This document shows, one piece after another, positions 6,565 to 14,858 of a stretch of 52,714 nucleotides of DNA. Numbering within the stretch: the stretch's first letter is position 1; every line of letters starts with the position of its first letter. This DNA is from CAYLLN01 sp036496265. Lineage in GTDB: Bacteria; Planctomycetota; Planctomycetia; Pirellulales; Pirellulaceae. The notes under the pieces were generated by a model, which had not been told where the DNA came from, did not search any database, and saw only the letters and a program-made list of their open reading frames with translations. The DNA is taken from positions 1 to 52,714 of the forward strand of contig DASXLL010000227.1 in NCBI GenBank assembly GCA_036496265.1, read 5' to 3'. The translations under genes and the position numbers were made by a program.

Positions 6565-8646
6565 TCATCTCCGACGTCCAAGCGTCACGTCGGCTTCGAT
6601 GAGTTGTTCGCCGCGGCGGACGGTCACTTTGACGGTGTCGCCGGGTTTGTGCTGGCGGAGGGCGGCTTCGAAATCTTCGAGGACGGTGATTTTGTTGTCG
6701 CCGAATTTGACGAGCACATCGCCGCCTTTGATACCGGCTTTGTCGGCGGCAGTGCCTTCGAGGACTGCTTCCAGAAGCACGCCGTCTTTGACCGGGTTGG
6801 GATAGGCGGGCATGCTGCCGAACGACGGGCGGTCGCCTTCTGATGGACCGGCGATGCTCTCGACGCGGCGAATTTCGACGTAAGCCGGCCGCGAGTCGGT
6901 TGCATCGACGGCTTTAACGACATCAACCAGAAAATCAGCCACGCGCCGCATGCCGGCGAAGTTGAGCTTCTCGGTGTCGTCGCTCGGCCGGTGATAATCG
7001 CTGTGCGTGCCGGTGAAGAGATGCAGCACAGGAATCTTCTTGGCATAGAACGAATTATGATCGCTCGGACCAAAGCCGCCGGCGTGTTTCGTCAGCTTGA
7101 ACCCCTGCTCCTGGCACAGGCGTTCGATCAGCGGATCGAACTCTTTAGCGGTGCCGGTGCCATAGACGGCGAGCTTGTCGTCGTTCAGGCGGCCGACCAT
7201 GTCGAGGTTGAACATGGCGATCGTGTTTTCCAGCGGAAATCGCGGCTGACGGGTGTAGAAGGCGCTGCCGTAAAGCCCCTTTTCCTCGCCCGTAAACCCG
7301 ATGAACACGATTCGCCGACGCGGATGTTGGCTACTGGTTTTCAATCGGCGGGCGACTTCGATCAGCGTTGCCGTTCCAGAAGCATTGTCGTCCGCGCCGT
7401 TATGGATGTCCGTCGTCCACGGGGCCAGCGAGCCCGAGCCGCCGAAACCCAAATGGTCATAATGTGCACCGATCACAATCGTTTCGTTGGCCAGCGGCCC
7501 TTCGCCCTCAAGCACGGCGACAACGTTTTTGACCTTCGCTTTCTTCTCAATGACGTTCGTTTCGCCAACAGCTCGCCAGCCGGGCAAATCGAAACTGCGC
7601 GGCTTCAAATCGTCGTCGATTCCGCGCTCCAAAGCAGCCAGGTTCTTCTGCCCCGCCGCCGACAAAAGCTGATCGACTGCTGCGCGAGTGCAAAAGTAAA
7701 TGGGAGTTTTCTGATGTGTCCCCGATTCGCCCGCGCCGGTGAACGGCAACAAAACATCGCCGCCCGCCGCCAGCGTCTTGCTCAATTCCTCGGCCTCAGT
7801 CGCCGCCTTATTGACGCTGGTCGCGATTTTCTGAAACGACTCGTCCGATTCGGGCGTTTTGGCCAGCTGCCCGCGGAGCTCGTTCAGCTTGTCGAGCGCC
7901 GCCTTGAGCAGCTTGGTGTTTTCTTCTCGCTTGTCGGTCAATTCGAGACCATCGTTGACGAAGATGATGGCCGCCGCACCATGTTCAACGGCGTTTTCAA
8001 TTTTTCGGTTGAACAGTGCATGCGGCGAATTTTGCGTGCCATTGAAGGGGCTGGCTTTGTCCTTTTGCTGCGGCTCTTTGCGAAGGACGACAACGACTTT
8101 GCCCTTGGCCTCGATGCCGGCGTAGTCGTCGTACGTAAACGACTCATCGCCGCGCTTCAAGTTCTTCGCCGTGATGCCGTAGCCGGTAAAAACCAATGGC
8201 GCATCGAACGAGCCGCTGCCGCCGACGGCCAGGGGTGTGAAACTGTCAGCCAGCTTGAGGTCAATGCGGTTGTCGTTGGCTTTTCCGGCCGACTCACGGC
8301 TCGGCGGGAGCCTCGCCCTCCCAGGGTCGGCGGGCCCGACGAACGACAGCCGATTCTTGTCATTTGGCCCCATTTCGGCCGCCAGCGTGATCTCAAACTC
8401 CTGAAACGGGGTGCCGTTATAGAGGTCCGTCCGCAAACCGAGCCGCGAAAATTGGTTGGCGATGTAATCCGCAGCTTTGTCGATTCCCGCGGTGCCGACG
8501 CCGCGGCCTTGTAGCTCGTCGGACGCGAGGTAAGTCACGGTTTCACGCAGCCTCGCCTCGGAATCAGCGGCGTTTTCCGCCCCCTGTCCAGCCGCGGAGA
8601 CGAGTGAAATGAGGAGAACAAACAGCAAGCAAAGCCGTCGATGCAT
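6565..8646 (-). CDS. Secreted M28 family metallopeptidase with PA-like and PDZ domains
   Basis: A 693-residue exported aminopeptidase-type enzyme. Residues 1-21 form a signal peptide (LCLLFVLLISLVSAAGQG). The region 130-310 resembles a protease-associated insert. The zinc ligands of the M28 fold are visible: H385 in GAHYDHLG, D409 in HNGADDNASG, E444/E445 in FTGEEKGLYG, D472 in NLDMVG and H542 in SDYHRPSDD. A PDZ domain at about 603-690 contains GTAADKAGIKGGDVLVKFG. It likely trims peptides in the periplasm or paryphoplasm, with the PDZ domain binding substrate tails. The ATG at 8646 directly gives the signal peptide. It is convergent with valS and divergent from the small secreted gene at 8794. 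Residues 97-112 (DPGRARLPPSRESAGK) come from a GC-rich stretch that looks like an inserted repeat. Confidence 0.9.
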   Translation of the reverse strand: MHRRLCLLFVLLISLVSAAGQGAENAADSEARLRETVTYLASDELQGRGVGTAGIDKAADYIANQFSRLGLRTDLYNGTPFQEFEITLAAEMGPNDKNRLSFVGPADPGRARLPPSRESAGKANDNRIDLKLADSFTPLAVGGSGSFDAPLVFTGYGITAKNLKRGDESFTYDDYAGIEAKGKVVVVLRKEPQQKDKASPFNGTQNSPHALFNRKIENAVEHGAAAIIFVNDGLELTDKREENTKLLKAALDKLNELRGQLAKTPESDESFQKIATSVNKAATEAEELSKTLAAGGDVLLPFTGAGESGTHQKTPIYFCTRAAVDQLLSAAGQKNLAALERGIDDDLKPRSFDLPGWRAVGETNVIEKKAKVKNVVAVLEGEGPLANETIVIGAHYDHLGFGGSGSLAPWTTDIHNGADDNASGTATLIEVARRLKTSSQHPRRRIVFIGFTGEEKGLYGSAFYTRQPRFPLENTIAMFNLDMVGRLNDDKLAVYGTGTAKEFDPLIERLCQEQGFKLTKHAGGFGPSDHNSFYAKKIPVLHLFTGTHSDYHRPSDDTEKLNFAGMRRVADFLVDVVKAVDATDSRPAYVEIRRVESIAGPSEGDRPSFGSMPAYPNPVKDGVLLEAVLEGTAADKAGIKGGDVLVKFGDNKITVLEDFEAALRQHKPGDTVKVTVRRGEQLIEADVTLGRRR
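8290..8335. repeat. Possible interspersed repeat inside the M28 peptidase gene
   Basis: The stretch reads, on the + strand, CGACTCACGGCTCGGCGGGA then GCCTCGCCCTCCCAGGGTCGG. It encodes GRARLPPSRES on the - strand, a low-complexity peptide that interrupts the domain before the PA-like region. I recall similar GGAGCCTCGCCCTCC units from planctomycete genomes. There is no second copy in this window, so the call is tentative. Confidence 0.35.
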
Positions 8647-8793
8647 GATTCGATCCGCAGTCCGATTGCCAGTGAAATTCCATGAACCCTCGAATTATAG
8701 CAATCTCTATTCACCAGGGCGGGACGACTCATTCATTGCCGTGGGGCCGGGTGAGGCGATAAAATAACGGCGGTAAACAGGGAGGGCGATTTT

Positions 8794-9459
8794 ATGACGT
8801 TCACGCGCGCAATGACGGGATTCGTATGCCTCGTAATTGGCGGTTCAGCAGCACTAGCTCAGCAGGCATTGCCGGCAACGACGGTGCAATTGCCGTCGTT
8901 TAGTGTGTTCACGGTGCAGACGTCGGTTTCGGTGCCGGATGGCGGCGGCGCGTATCTGGGCGGACTGAACAGCGGCGCGAGCAATAGCTCGCGACTCGGG
9001 ATTGGGCCGCTGAGCAACCGCGGGTTGAGCAGTTCGCGGAGCGCGAGCGGCATGAGCGTCAGCGCCACGGTTATCAATAATGAGGAAATCGATCGGGCGC
9101 TGCTGTCAGAAGCGGCAGCAAAGCGCGGCGCTCCTGATCCAGCGGCCGCGACGACGGCTGTGAAGGCGGCGGCAATCGGAAAGGCAATTGCTATTCGACC
9201 GCCCGCCGGCGGCTCAAGCGATCGTAGTTCGACCGCCCTACCGGGCAGCGTGGCTGCCATCCGCGAAGAAAACGCCGGGGCGGCCGAGTTGCAAACGGCC
9301 GAGCTTGTGGGTTATATGGCGAAAGCGCGGCAGGCTGAGGCAGACAATAAGCCGGGGGTCGCCAAAGTGTTTTATCAAATGGTCGCCCGCCGCGATCAGG
9401 GTCCGCTGAAGCAGCAGGCGATGGAACGGCTGGCCATGCTGACGACAAATAAACGCTGA
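8794..9459 (+). CDS. Secreted protein of unknown function
   Basis: The 221-residue product has a clear signal peptide (MTFTRAMTGFVCLVIGGSAALAQQ, cleavage near residue 22). The next block, TVQLPSFSVFTVQTSVSVPD followed by GGGAYLGGL, resembles the VPDGG-x-x-x-LGG stretch found in planctomycete proteins related to secretin-like modules, but no full domain is present. A Ser/Gly-rich middle is followed by a C-terminal helical stretch (AKARQAEADNKPGVAKVFYQ) that looks like a single TPR-like hairpin. A strong ribosome site AGGGAGG lies at 8779-8785. It is divergent from the M28 peptidase and 76 bases ahead of the ABC transporter fusion. No function can be assigned. Confidence 0.75.
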   Translation: MTFTRAMTGFVCLVIGGSAALAQQALPATTVQLPSFSVFTVQTSVSVPDGGGAYLGGLNSGASNSSRLGIGPLSNRGLSSSRSASGMSVSATVINNEEIDRALLSEAAAKRGAPDPAAATTAVKAAAIGKAIAIRPPAGGSSDRSSTALPGSVAAIREENAGAAELQTAELVGYMAKARQAEADNKPGVAKVFYQMVARRDQGPLKQQAMERLAMLTTNKR

Positions 9460-9535
9460 GCCCGCAATTAGCCGGGCGCAAGCTGGGTCCCCGAGTGCTG
9501 CGACATTATTCTCCATCTAGCTATCCCAGGGCTGT

Positions 9536-11653
9536 ATGTCATCCGCCAGCGCTCAGGCTGCAACTCATCGAACGCAGCCTGCACTGGCAATCACGCAAGA
9601 GGCCGTTCTCGGCCTTCTTGTCGCTGCCGAAGTCGTTCTGTTTGCGTTCCTGGGCAAGAATTTTTTCACCGCGGCGAATGGGTTCGAAATCGTGCGGCTG
9701 AGCGTTGAGATTGGCCTCATCGCGGTAGCCATGACGCCGGTGATCGTGACCGGAGGCATCGACCTGTCGGTCGGATCGCTCATGGGCCTGGCGGCTGTCG
9801 TCTTCGGCATGCTGTGGCGAGACGCCCATCTGCCGATTGCGGTAGCCGCGATGATCACACTGACCATGGGCGCCGCGGCCGGCCTGCTGAACAGTGTGCT
9901 GATTACCCGACTCGCCCTACCGCCGCTCATCGTCACGCTCGGCACGTTTTCGTTGTTTCGCGGCCTGGCGGAAGGGATGACCCGCGGCGTCGAGAACTAC
10001 ACATCGTTTCCGCACTCGTTTTTGATGCTGGGCCAGGGGTTCCTGCCGGGCGGCATCCCAGTTCAACTGCCGCTCTTGCTTGTTGCGGCGGCCGGCTATT
10101 GGTGGCTCTTGCATCAAACGACAATCGGCCGCGGCCTGGTCGCAATCGGCTATTCACCTGAAGGGGCGCTGTATGCCGGCATTCCGGTCCGGCGGCGATT
10201 GACGCTGGTCTATACGCTGTCGGGATTGATGGCGAGCCTCGCGGCGCTCATTTATGTCTCGCATCTCGGTCAAGCCAAAGCAGACGCCGGAACCGGCTAC
10301 GAATTGACGGCCATCACCGCCGTCGTCCTCGGCGGGACATCGATTTTCGGCGGCCGCGGCACGATTCACGGTACGCTATTAGGCTTAATTGCGATCGTCG
10401 TTCTGCAAAACGGACTGCGACTGGCGGCTTTGCCGGCCGAGCTGGCGGGAATCTTGATCGGATGCATTTTGCTCGTCACGATTGCGATGGAGCGGCTGAT
10501 GTCGTTGACGGCGTCGCACCGTGCGGTTCCACGGATCGCTGTAGGGAACGCCCTCTGTGGCGTTCCGTCAAACAAGGGGGAATTCGAAGTGAAGAATTCG
10601 CAGGTGGCGGTGATTTGTGGGGTGATTTTGCTGGCGGCATTGATCGTTGCGGGAAGCAATGTCATCGCGATGCGCTCACTTGGTGAGAAGATTGGCTCAC
10701 CACAGCTTGTGCCACATTTCGCTGGTCCGGGATCGAGACCGACCTCAAAGTCACTCACGGTCGCCATGATGCCCAAGAGCAAGGGCAACGCGTATTTCAT
10801 CGCCTGCCGGAAAGGGGCGGAAGAGGCTGCAAAAGAGCTGGGAATCGAATTGATTTGGGACGGACCGACGGACACCGACCCGGCGAAGCAGAACGAGATT
10901 GTCGAAGCGTGGATCACTCGTGGCGTCGATGTGATCGCGGTTGCCGTCGAGAATCGCGTCGGCATTTCTTCTGTGCTGCGGAAGGCCCGCGAGCGGGGAA
11001 TTAAAGTCATCACCTGGGACGCCGATGCAGAGCCGGACTCGCGCGATTTCCTAGTGAACCAAGCAACCCCGGAGGGTATTGGTACTTCGCTGATGGATCA
11101 CGCCGGCCGGATTCTCAATGGGCAAGGTGAATTCGCGATCATCACGGCATCGCTAACGGCGGCGAACCAGATTGAATGGCAGAAGTATATTGAAGCACGC
11201 CGGGCGGAGAAATTTCCCAATGTCAAAATGGCGGCGCTGCGAGCTTGTGACGACAAACAGGATAAGGCGTTTGAAGAAGCGACGACGATTATGAATGCTT
11301 ATCCCAATGTGAAGCTGCTGATGGCGATTTGCTCGCCGGCTGTGCCCGGGGCGGCGGAAGCGGTCAAGCAGGCGCGGCGAAAGGACGTCAAGGTGATCGG
11401 CCTGGGCCTGCCCAACGACAATAAGCCCTACGTCCACGCCGGTATTACCGACGCCGTGATCCTGTGGAATACAATGGACCTTGGCTATCTGACCATTTAT
11501 GCTGCCAAGGCGGTCAAAGAGGGACGACTGAAGCCGGGCGATGCGTCACTCGCGGCTGGGCGACTCAAAAGGGTGGAGGTCGCCGGTGACAACGTGCTGC
11601 TCGGCCAGCCGTTGACGTTTACCAAGGACAATATCGATCAATTTGACTTCTAA
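9536..11653 (+). CDS. Sugar ABC transporter permease fused to substrate-binding protein
   Basis: A 705-residue fusion. Residues 20-325 are an RbsC-type permease (BPD_transp_2) with about eight to ten membrane segments and the signature TPVIVTGGIDLSVGSLMGLA near residue 63 and VVLGGTSIFGGRGTIHGTLLG near 270. A further membrane helix at about 357-378 (AVICGVILLAALIVAGSNVI) anchors a periplasmic binding protein of the RbsB/RhaS class (residues 395-700; motifs MPKSKGNAYFIACRKGAEEA, GVDVIAVAVEN, VITWDADAEPDSRDFLVNQA). It should import a sugar, possibly rhamnose- or autoinducer-2-like, but the ligand is unknown. No RbsA-type ATPase is nearby, so the ATPase must be encoded elsewhere. The join between the two halves (residues 335-345) is encoded by an interspersed repeat at 10540-10568. 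Confidence 0.9.
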   Translation: MSSASAQAATHRTQPALAITQEAVLGLLVAAEVVLFAFLGKNFFTAANGFEIVRLSVEIGLIAVAMTPVIVTGGIDLSVGSLMGLAAVVFGMLWRDAHLPIAVAAMITLTMGAAAGLLNSVLITRLALPPLIVTLGTFSLFRGLAEGMTRGVENYTSFPHSFLMLGQGFLPGGIPVQLPLLLVAAAGYWWLLHQTTIGRGLVAIGYSPEGALYAGIPVRRRLTLVYTLSGLMASLAALIYVSHLGQAKADAGTGYELTAITAVVLGGTSIFGGRGTIHGTLLGLIAIVVLQNGLRLAALPAELAGILIGCILLVTIAMERLMSLTASHRAVPRIAVGNALCGVPSNKGEFEVKNSQVAVICGVILLAALIVAGSNVIAMRSLGEKIGSPQLVPHFAGPGSRPTSKSLTVAMMPKSKGNAYFIACRKGAEEAAKELGIELIWDGPTDTDPAKQNEIVEAWITRGVDVIAVAVENRVGISSVLRKARERGIKVITWDADAEPDSRDFLVNQATPEGIGTSLMDHAGRILNGQGEFAIITASLTAANQIEWQKYIEARRAEKFPNVKMAALRACDDKQDKAFEEATTIMNAYPNVKLLMAICSPAVPGAAEAVKQARRKDVKVIGLGLPNDNKPYVHAGITDAVILWNTMDLGYLTIYAAKAVKEGRLKPGDASLAAGRLKRVEVAGDNVLLGQPLTFTKDNIDQFDF
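10540..10568. repeat. Repeat element at the permease/binding-protein junction
   Basis: TGTAGGGAACGCCCTCTGTG then GCGTTCCGT, 29 bases, is the exact reverse complement of 5424-5452 in valS. It encodes part of VGNALCGVPSN in the linker between the two domains of the fusion. It looks like a half-element of the TGTAGGGAACG family. Confidence 0.85.
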
Positions 11654-11662
11654 ATAATGATT

Positions 11663-11739
11663 CTCACACAAAGGCACAGAGGCACAGAGGGAAGAATACG
11701 GATTGTCTGCTTCTCCGTGTCGATGCGCCTCTGTGTGAT
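11663..11739. repeat. Inverted repeat overlapping the start of the HEAT-like gene
   Basis: The left arm CACACAAAGGCACAGAGGCA (from 11666) pairs with the right arm GATGCGCCTCTGTGTGA (ending 11738). The element lies just after the ABC fusion stop and supplies the first codons of the next gene. Its in-frame translation TQRHRGTEG is one I recall as a repeat-derived peptide. Confidence 0.75.
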
Positions 11740-13030
11740 ATTTCTGCCGCTGGCGGTTTTTCATTTCAACGCTGCAATTTCGGCCGCCGAAATTGACCCG
11801 ATAAAAATTGCGCTGCTTGCCGATGACATGGCCAACCGCGGCTCGAGTTACGACGCGACGGAGTTGCACGCGCTGGGCGCTGACGGCCTGACAGCGGTGC
11901 TCGATTATCTACTGCCCGATACGGCGCCGCCGCGCAAGCTTCCGGAGGGTCCGCCGGAAGAGGAGATTCGGCAACTGATCTTGCGGCTCGATGCGGATGA
12001 TTTTCGCGTTCGCGAGTCGGCCACTGAAGAGTTGATCGCTTGCGCCAAAGCCCGGCGCAAGCTGATCGAAGAAGGAGCGAGCAGCGATTCGCTGGAAGTG
12101 CGACTGCGCTGCGAACGCGTCTTGGCGTCGTGGGAATCGCGGCCGACGGCAAGACTCAACGCCTATCTCAGCGGATATTGGGCCTATGTCGAGGGCCTGC
12201 GCGATGCAGCAGAATTGAAACTCCTGGCCGAGCGAACGATCAAGATTCTGGACGGCGGAATGCCCGAAGGCGATCGATTGCATTTCGTGCGGCTGTGCAT
12301 CGCCGGCGTCGCCCATGGTCACGATAACGCGAGTTGCGACCTGCTCCGGCCGCTCGTGCGTCATGCGGATGTTCGCATTGCAACCCTCGTCGTCGAAACC
12401 GCCGGCGCCTACAAAACCGAGCCCCAATTCGTGCCGCAGCTGCTGGTGGATGCGATTACGGATCCGCGTTCGGCAGTTGCGGAAGCCGCGTTGCGATTCG
12501 TCCTGGGCGCGCAAGACACCGAGCGACGAGCTGCCATATTCGCCGCGCTGAAAAGCGTTTTTGATGGCCGCGATGAGTCGTTAAGATTCCAGGCCTGTCT
12601 GCCACTCGTTCGCGATTATCATGATGCGGATGCGTGGCTCTACGTTGTTCAGCAAACGGCCAGCCAAGACACTAATCGAGCCCGCACCGCGTTCAATTGG
12701 ATTGGCGATACGAAAAACTGCGGGGAGGAGGCCGATCCACGGTTCTTGGAACGCCTGGCAGCTATGTGCTCAACTGCTCCTGTTGAACAACGGCGCACGG
12801 CCGCGCAGGCGCTGGGTGCTTTCGTTGGCCGCGATGTAGTGTTGCGCTTAATCGCCATGCTGGGCGACAGCGACACATCCGTCTCGCGGCAAGCCAACGC
12901 TTGCCTGCTCGCTCAGCCCGACAAGCAGCTTGTCGCACAGTTGCTGGAAAGCACGTTGGCAAAAAATGGCGACAAACTCGTACACTCGCGCGTCAAGGAC
13001 TTGATGTCGAGGTTGCGGCGGACGGAGTAA
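11723..13030 (+). CDS. Secreted HEAT-repeat-like protein
   Basis: The reading frame is open from 11657, but residues encoded before 11723 come from an inverted repeat. The ATG at 11723 gives a good signal peptide (MRLCVIFLPLAVFHFNAAIS, cleavage after AISAAE), so it is preferred: 435 residues. After it come helical repeats: the planctomycete-type block ILRLDADDFRVRESATEEL near residue 84, then paired helices such as PLVRHADVRIATLVVETAGA and MLGDSDTSVSRQANACLL. These resemble HEAT/armadillo solenoids that bind other proteins. No catalytic motif is visible. No ribosome site is obvious before either start. Part of the signal peptide itself (MRLCVI) is encoded by the right arm of the repeat. Confidence 0.75.
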   Translation: MRLCVIFLPLAVFHFNAAISAAEIDPIKIALLADDMANRGSSYDATELHALGADGLTAVLDYLLPDTAPPRKLPEGPPEEEIRQLILRLDADDFRVRESATEELIACAKARRKLIEEGASSDSLEVRLRCERVLASWESRPTARLNAYLSGYWAYVEGLRDAAELKLLAERTIKILDGGMPEGDRLHFVRLCIAGVAHGHDNASCDLLRPLVRHADVRIATLVVETAGAYKTEPQFVPQLLVDAITDPRSAVAEAALRFVLGAQDTERRAAIFAALKSVFDGRDESLRFQACLPLVRDYHDADAWLYVVQQTASQDTNRARTAFNWIGDTKNCGEEADPRFLERLAAMCSTAPVEQRRTAAQALGAFVGRDVVLRLIAMLGDSDTSVSRQANACLLAQPDKQLVAQLLESTLAKNGDKLVHSRVKDLMSRLRRTE

Positions 13031-13116
13031 AACGCTGTGGCCATTGCGGACGTTTCTGCTGACCGCCTAAAATCTCTTGCGTTGACACAACTTCCGTCAT
13101 TCATGCCCAAGTCCCC

Positions 13117-13788
13117 ATGAAAACTTCCATCTATCTCTCCCTCGCCACCGCAGTCGTCTTCGTGCTTTCTTCCATCGCCGTCGAACCTGTCTCCGAGGAG
13201 GGCTTCAAACCGCTTTTTGACGGCAAAACGCTCGACGGCTGGCAAAACGGCAAGGACGGCTATGTAATCCAAGACGAATGCATCGTCAGTCAGCCGAAGG
13301 GGAGCGGCAATTTGGCGACGGTGAAAGAGTACAGCGATTTCGATCTCAAGTTCGAGTTCAAGCTGACGCCTGGCGCGAACAATGGCATTGGCATTCGCGT
13401 TCCGGATGAAACGCCGGGCGAGCGGCTGGATCCAGCATTTAAGGGGATGGAGATTCAGGTGCTGGACGATTCGTCGGAGAAATATGCGGGCAAGATTAAG
13501 GAATGGCAGCATCACGGCTCGGTCTATGGCGTCGTGGCCGCGAAGACCGGCTTTCTCAAGCCAGCAGGCGAATGGAATCACGAGGAAATCATCGCCAGGG
13601 GCAAACACATTACCGTCATTCTCAACGGCGAGACGATCGTCGATGCGGACGTTGCGAAGGCCAGCGAGAATGGCACGCTCGACGGGAAAGCCCATCCGGG
13701 CCTTGCGCGTGATAGCGGCCACATCTGTTTTTGCGGCCACGGAGCGGAAGTCTGGTTCCGCAACCTGCGGATCAAAGAACTTAAGTAA
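13117..13788 (+). CDS. DUF1080 (3-keto-disaccharide hydrolase domain) secreted protein
   Basis: The 223-residue product has a signal peptide (MKTSIYLSLATAVVFVLSSIA) and a single concanavalin-like DUF1080 domain, with the typical opening GFKPLFDGKTLDGWQ, then YSDFDLKFEFKLTPGANNGI and the C-terminal AEVWFRNLRIKEL. The family is greatly expanded in planctomycetes; some members hydrolyse 3-keto-glycosides, others may only bind carbohydrate. The single-domain length of about 200 residues is standard. It is followed by a 248-base repeat-filled gap. The precise substrate cannot be told from sequence. Confidence 0.9.
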   Translation: MKTSIYLSLATAVVFVLSSIAVEPVSEEGFKPLFDGKTLDGWQNGKDGYVIQDECIVSQPKGSGNLATVKEYSDFDLKFEFKLTPGANNGIGIRVPDETPGERLDPAFKGMEIQVLDDSSEKYAGKIKEWQHHGSVYGVVAAKTGFLKPAGEWNHEEIIARGKHITVILNGETIVDADVAKASENGTLDGKAHPGLARDSGHICFCGHGAEVWFRNLRIKELK

Positions 13789-13808
13789 ACTTTGCCATCT
13801 GTAACATG

Positions 13809-13868
13809 CGTAGGGTGGGCGATGCCCGCCATCTACCGCGATAAATCGGTGGGCACAGCCCACCCTAC
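13809..13868. repeat. Interspersed inverted repeat CGTAGGGTGGGC
   Basis: CGTAGGGTGGGCGATGCCCG at the left and GGTGGGCACAGCCCACCCTA(C) at the right form an inverted element of the same family as 5769-5901 in valS. It lies just after the DUF1080 stop codon and could act as a messenger 3' end. Confidence 0.85.
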
Positions 13869-13952
13869 CAGTCCTCTGGGTGTTCTGCCGATTTTGATAG
13901 TGGGTCGTTAGCGGCGGCGCGCTCATCTGCGAGCATCGTTTGCTAGCGGCCA

Positions 13953-14004
13953 TAGGGTGGGCTGTGCCCACCATTGCGCCGGAGGTGGGCACAGCCCACC
14001 CTAC
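13953..14004. repeat. Interspersed inverted repeat TAGGGTGGGCTGTGCCCACC
   Basis: TAGGGTGGGCTGTGCCCACC (13953-13972) and its exact reverse complement (13984-14003) are separated by 11 bases. This is a second copy of the family 85 bases after the first. An in-frame ATG at 13974 within the element would lengthen the ExbB-like protein, but it is not the likely start. Confidence 0.9.
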
Positions 14005-14036
14005 AACTCACAACGGATTGGAAACTCGCGCACCCT

Positions 14037-14855
14037 ATGAACGCTCGTCGCTTGGTGCCGCAATTCGTGTTCGCGGGGATTCTCGCGATCCTGATTGGGC
14101 TGACCAGCCGGCAACTGCCGCGGCTGATGGCTCAGGATCGGCCGGCCGTCGCGCCGGTGCCGGCTGCGCCGCTTTCCGCCCGTCAACCGACACCGATGAA
14201 AAGCATGCTGTCGGCGTTCCACGACGGCGGGCCGCTGATGTACCCGATCGCGGGTTGCTCGTTCGTGCTGCTGGTTTTCGTCTTTGAGCGATTCATTGCC
14301 CTGCGCCGCGGCCGCGTTATTCCGCGGCCGTTCATACGGCGATTTATGGAACTTCTGCGCGAGGGCCAGCTTGATCGCGAGAAGGCGATCAAGTTGTGCC
14401 AGGAAAATAACAGCCCCATCGCGACCGTCTTTGTGGCCGCGGTCAAAAAATGGGGCAAGGCGTCCGTCGAAGTCGAGCAGGCAATATTGGATGCGGGCGA
14501 GCGAGTGAACAATCAGCTTCGCAATCACCTGCGGCTGATGAGCGGCATCTCGCAGATTTCTCCGCTTCTCGGGCTCTTGGGCACGGTCATTGGAATGATC
14601 ATGTCGTTCAACGGCCTCTCGGGACACAGCGGCGCCGAGGCCCAGCGCGAAATGTTAGCCAGCGGTATCGCGCAGGCGCTGATCGCTACCGCGGCCGGAA
14701 TTCTGGTGGCGATACCAGCGCTTACCGCGTACCTGTTTTTCGTCGGCCGCGTCGATTCACTTGTCACGGAGATCGACGACCTGGGACAGCAGATTGTCGA
14801 GTTGATCGCCGGCGATGCCGACGGCCGGACGCTGAAACGCGCAAAAGCCGCATAA
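14037..14855 (+). CDS. exbB: MotA/TolQ/ExbB family proton channel protein
   Basis: A 272-residue inner-membrane protein that with ExbD forms a proton-driven motor. After an N-terminal hydrophobic segment (VPQFVFAGILAILIGLTSRQ, possibly a cleaved signal as in several planctomycete ExbB proteins), three channel segments follow: PLMYPIAGCSFVLLVFVFER, then ISPLLGLLGTVIGMIMSFNG, then ASGIAQALIATAAGILVAIP. The conserved GLLGTVIGMI and ALIATAAGILVAIPA blocks identify the family. The start at 14037 avoids 21 codons read from the upstream repeat. It is three bases from exbD, and both lead into the toroid protein gene, so the three form one operon. Confidence 0.9.
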   Translation: MNARRLVPQFVFAGILAILIGLTSRQLPRLMAQDRPAVAPVPAAPLSARQPTPMKSMLSAFHDGGPLMYPIAGCSFVLLVFVFERFIALRRGRVIPRPFIRRFMELLREGQLDREKAIKLCQENNSPIATVFVAAVKKWGKASVEVEQAILDAGERVNNQLRNHLRLMSGISQISPLLGLLGTVIGMIMSFNGLSGHSGAEAQREMLASGIAQALIATAAGILVAIPALTAYLFFVGRVDSLVTEIDDLGQQIVELIAGDADGRTLKRAKAA

Positions 14856-14858
14856 CCA

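Noticed and set aside
6991..8514. Long open frame of 507 codons on the + strand opposite the M28 peptidase gene
   Set aside because: It mirrors a real gene with clear catalytic motifs; the + strand translation has no domain, signal or family pattern. GC-rich third positions explain the open frame.
13974..14036. Extended N-terminus of the ExbB-like protein (21 extra codons)
   Set aside because: These codons begin within the interspersed repeat and do not resemble any ExbB start; the ATG at 14037 leads directly into the hydrophobic segment.
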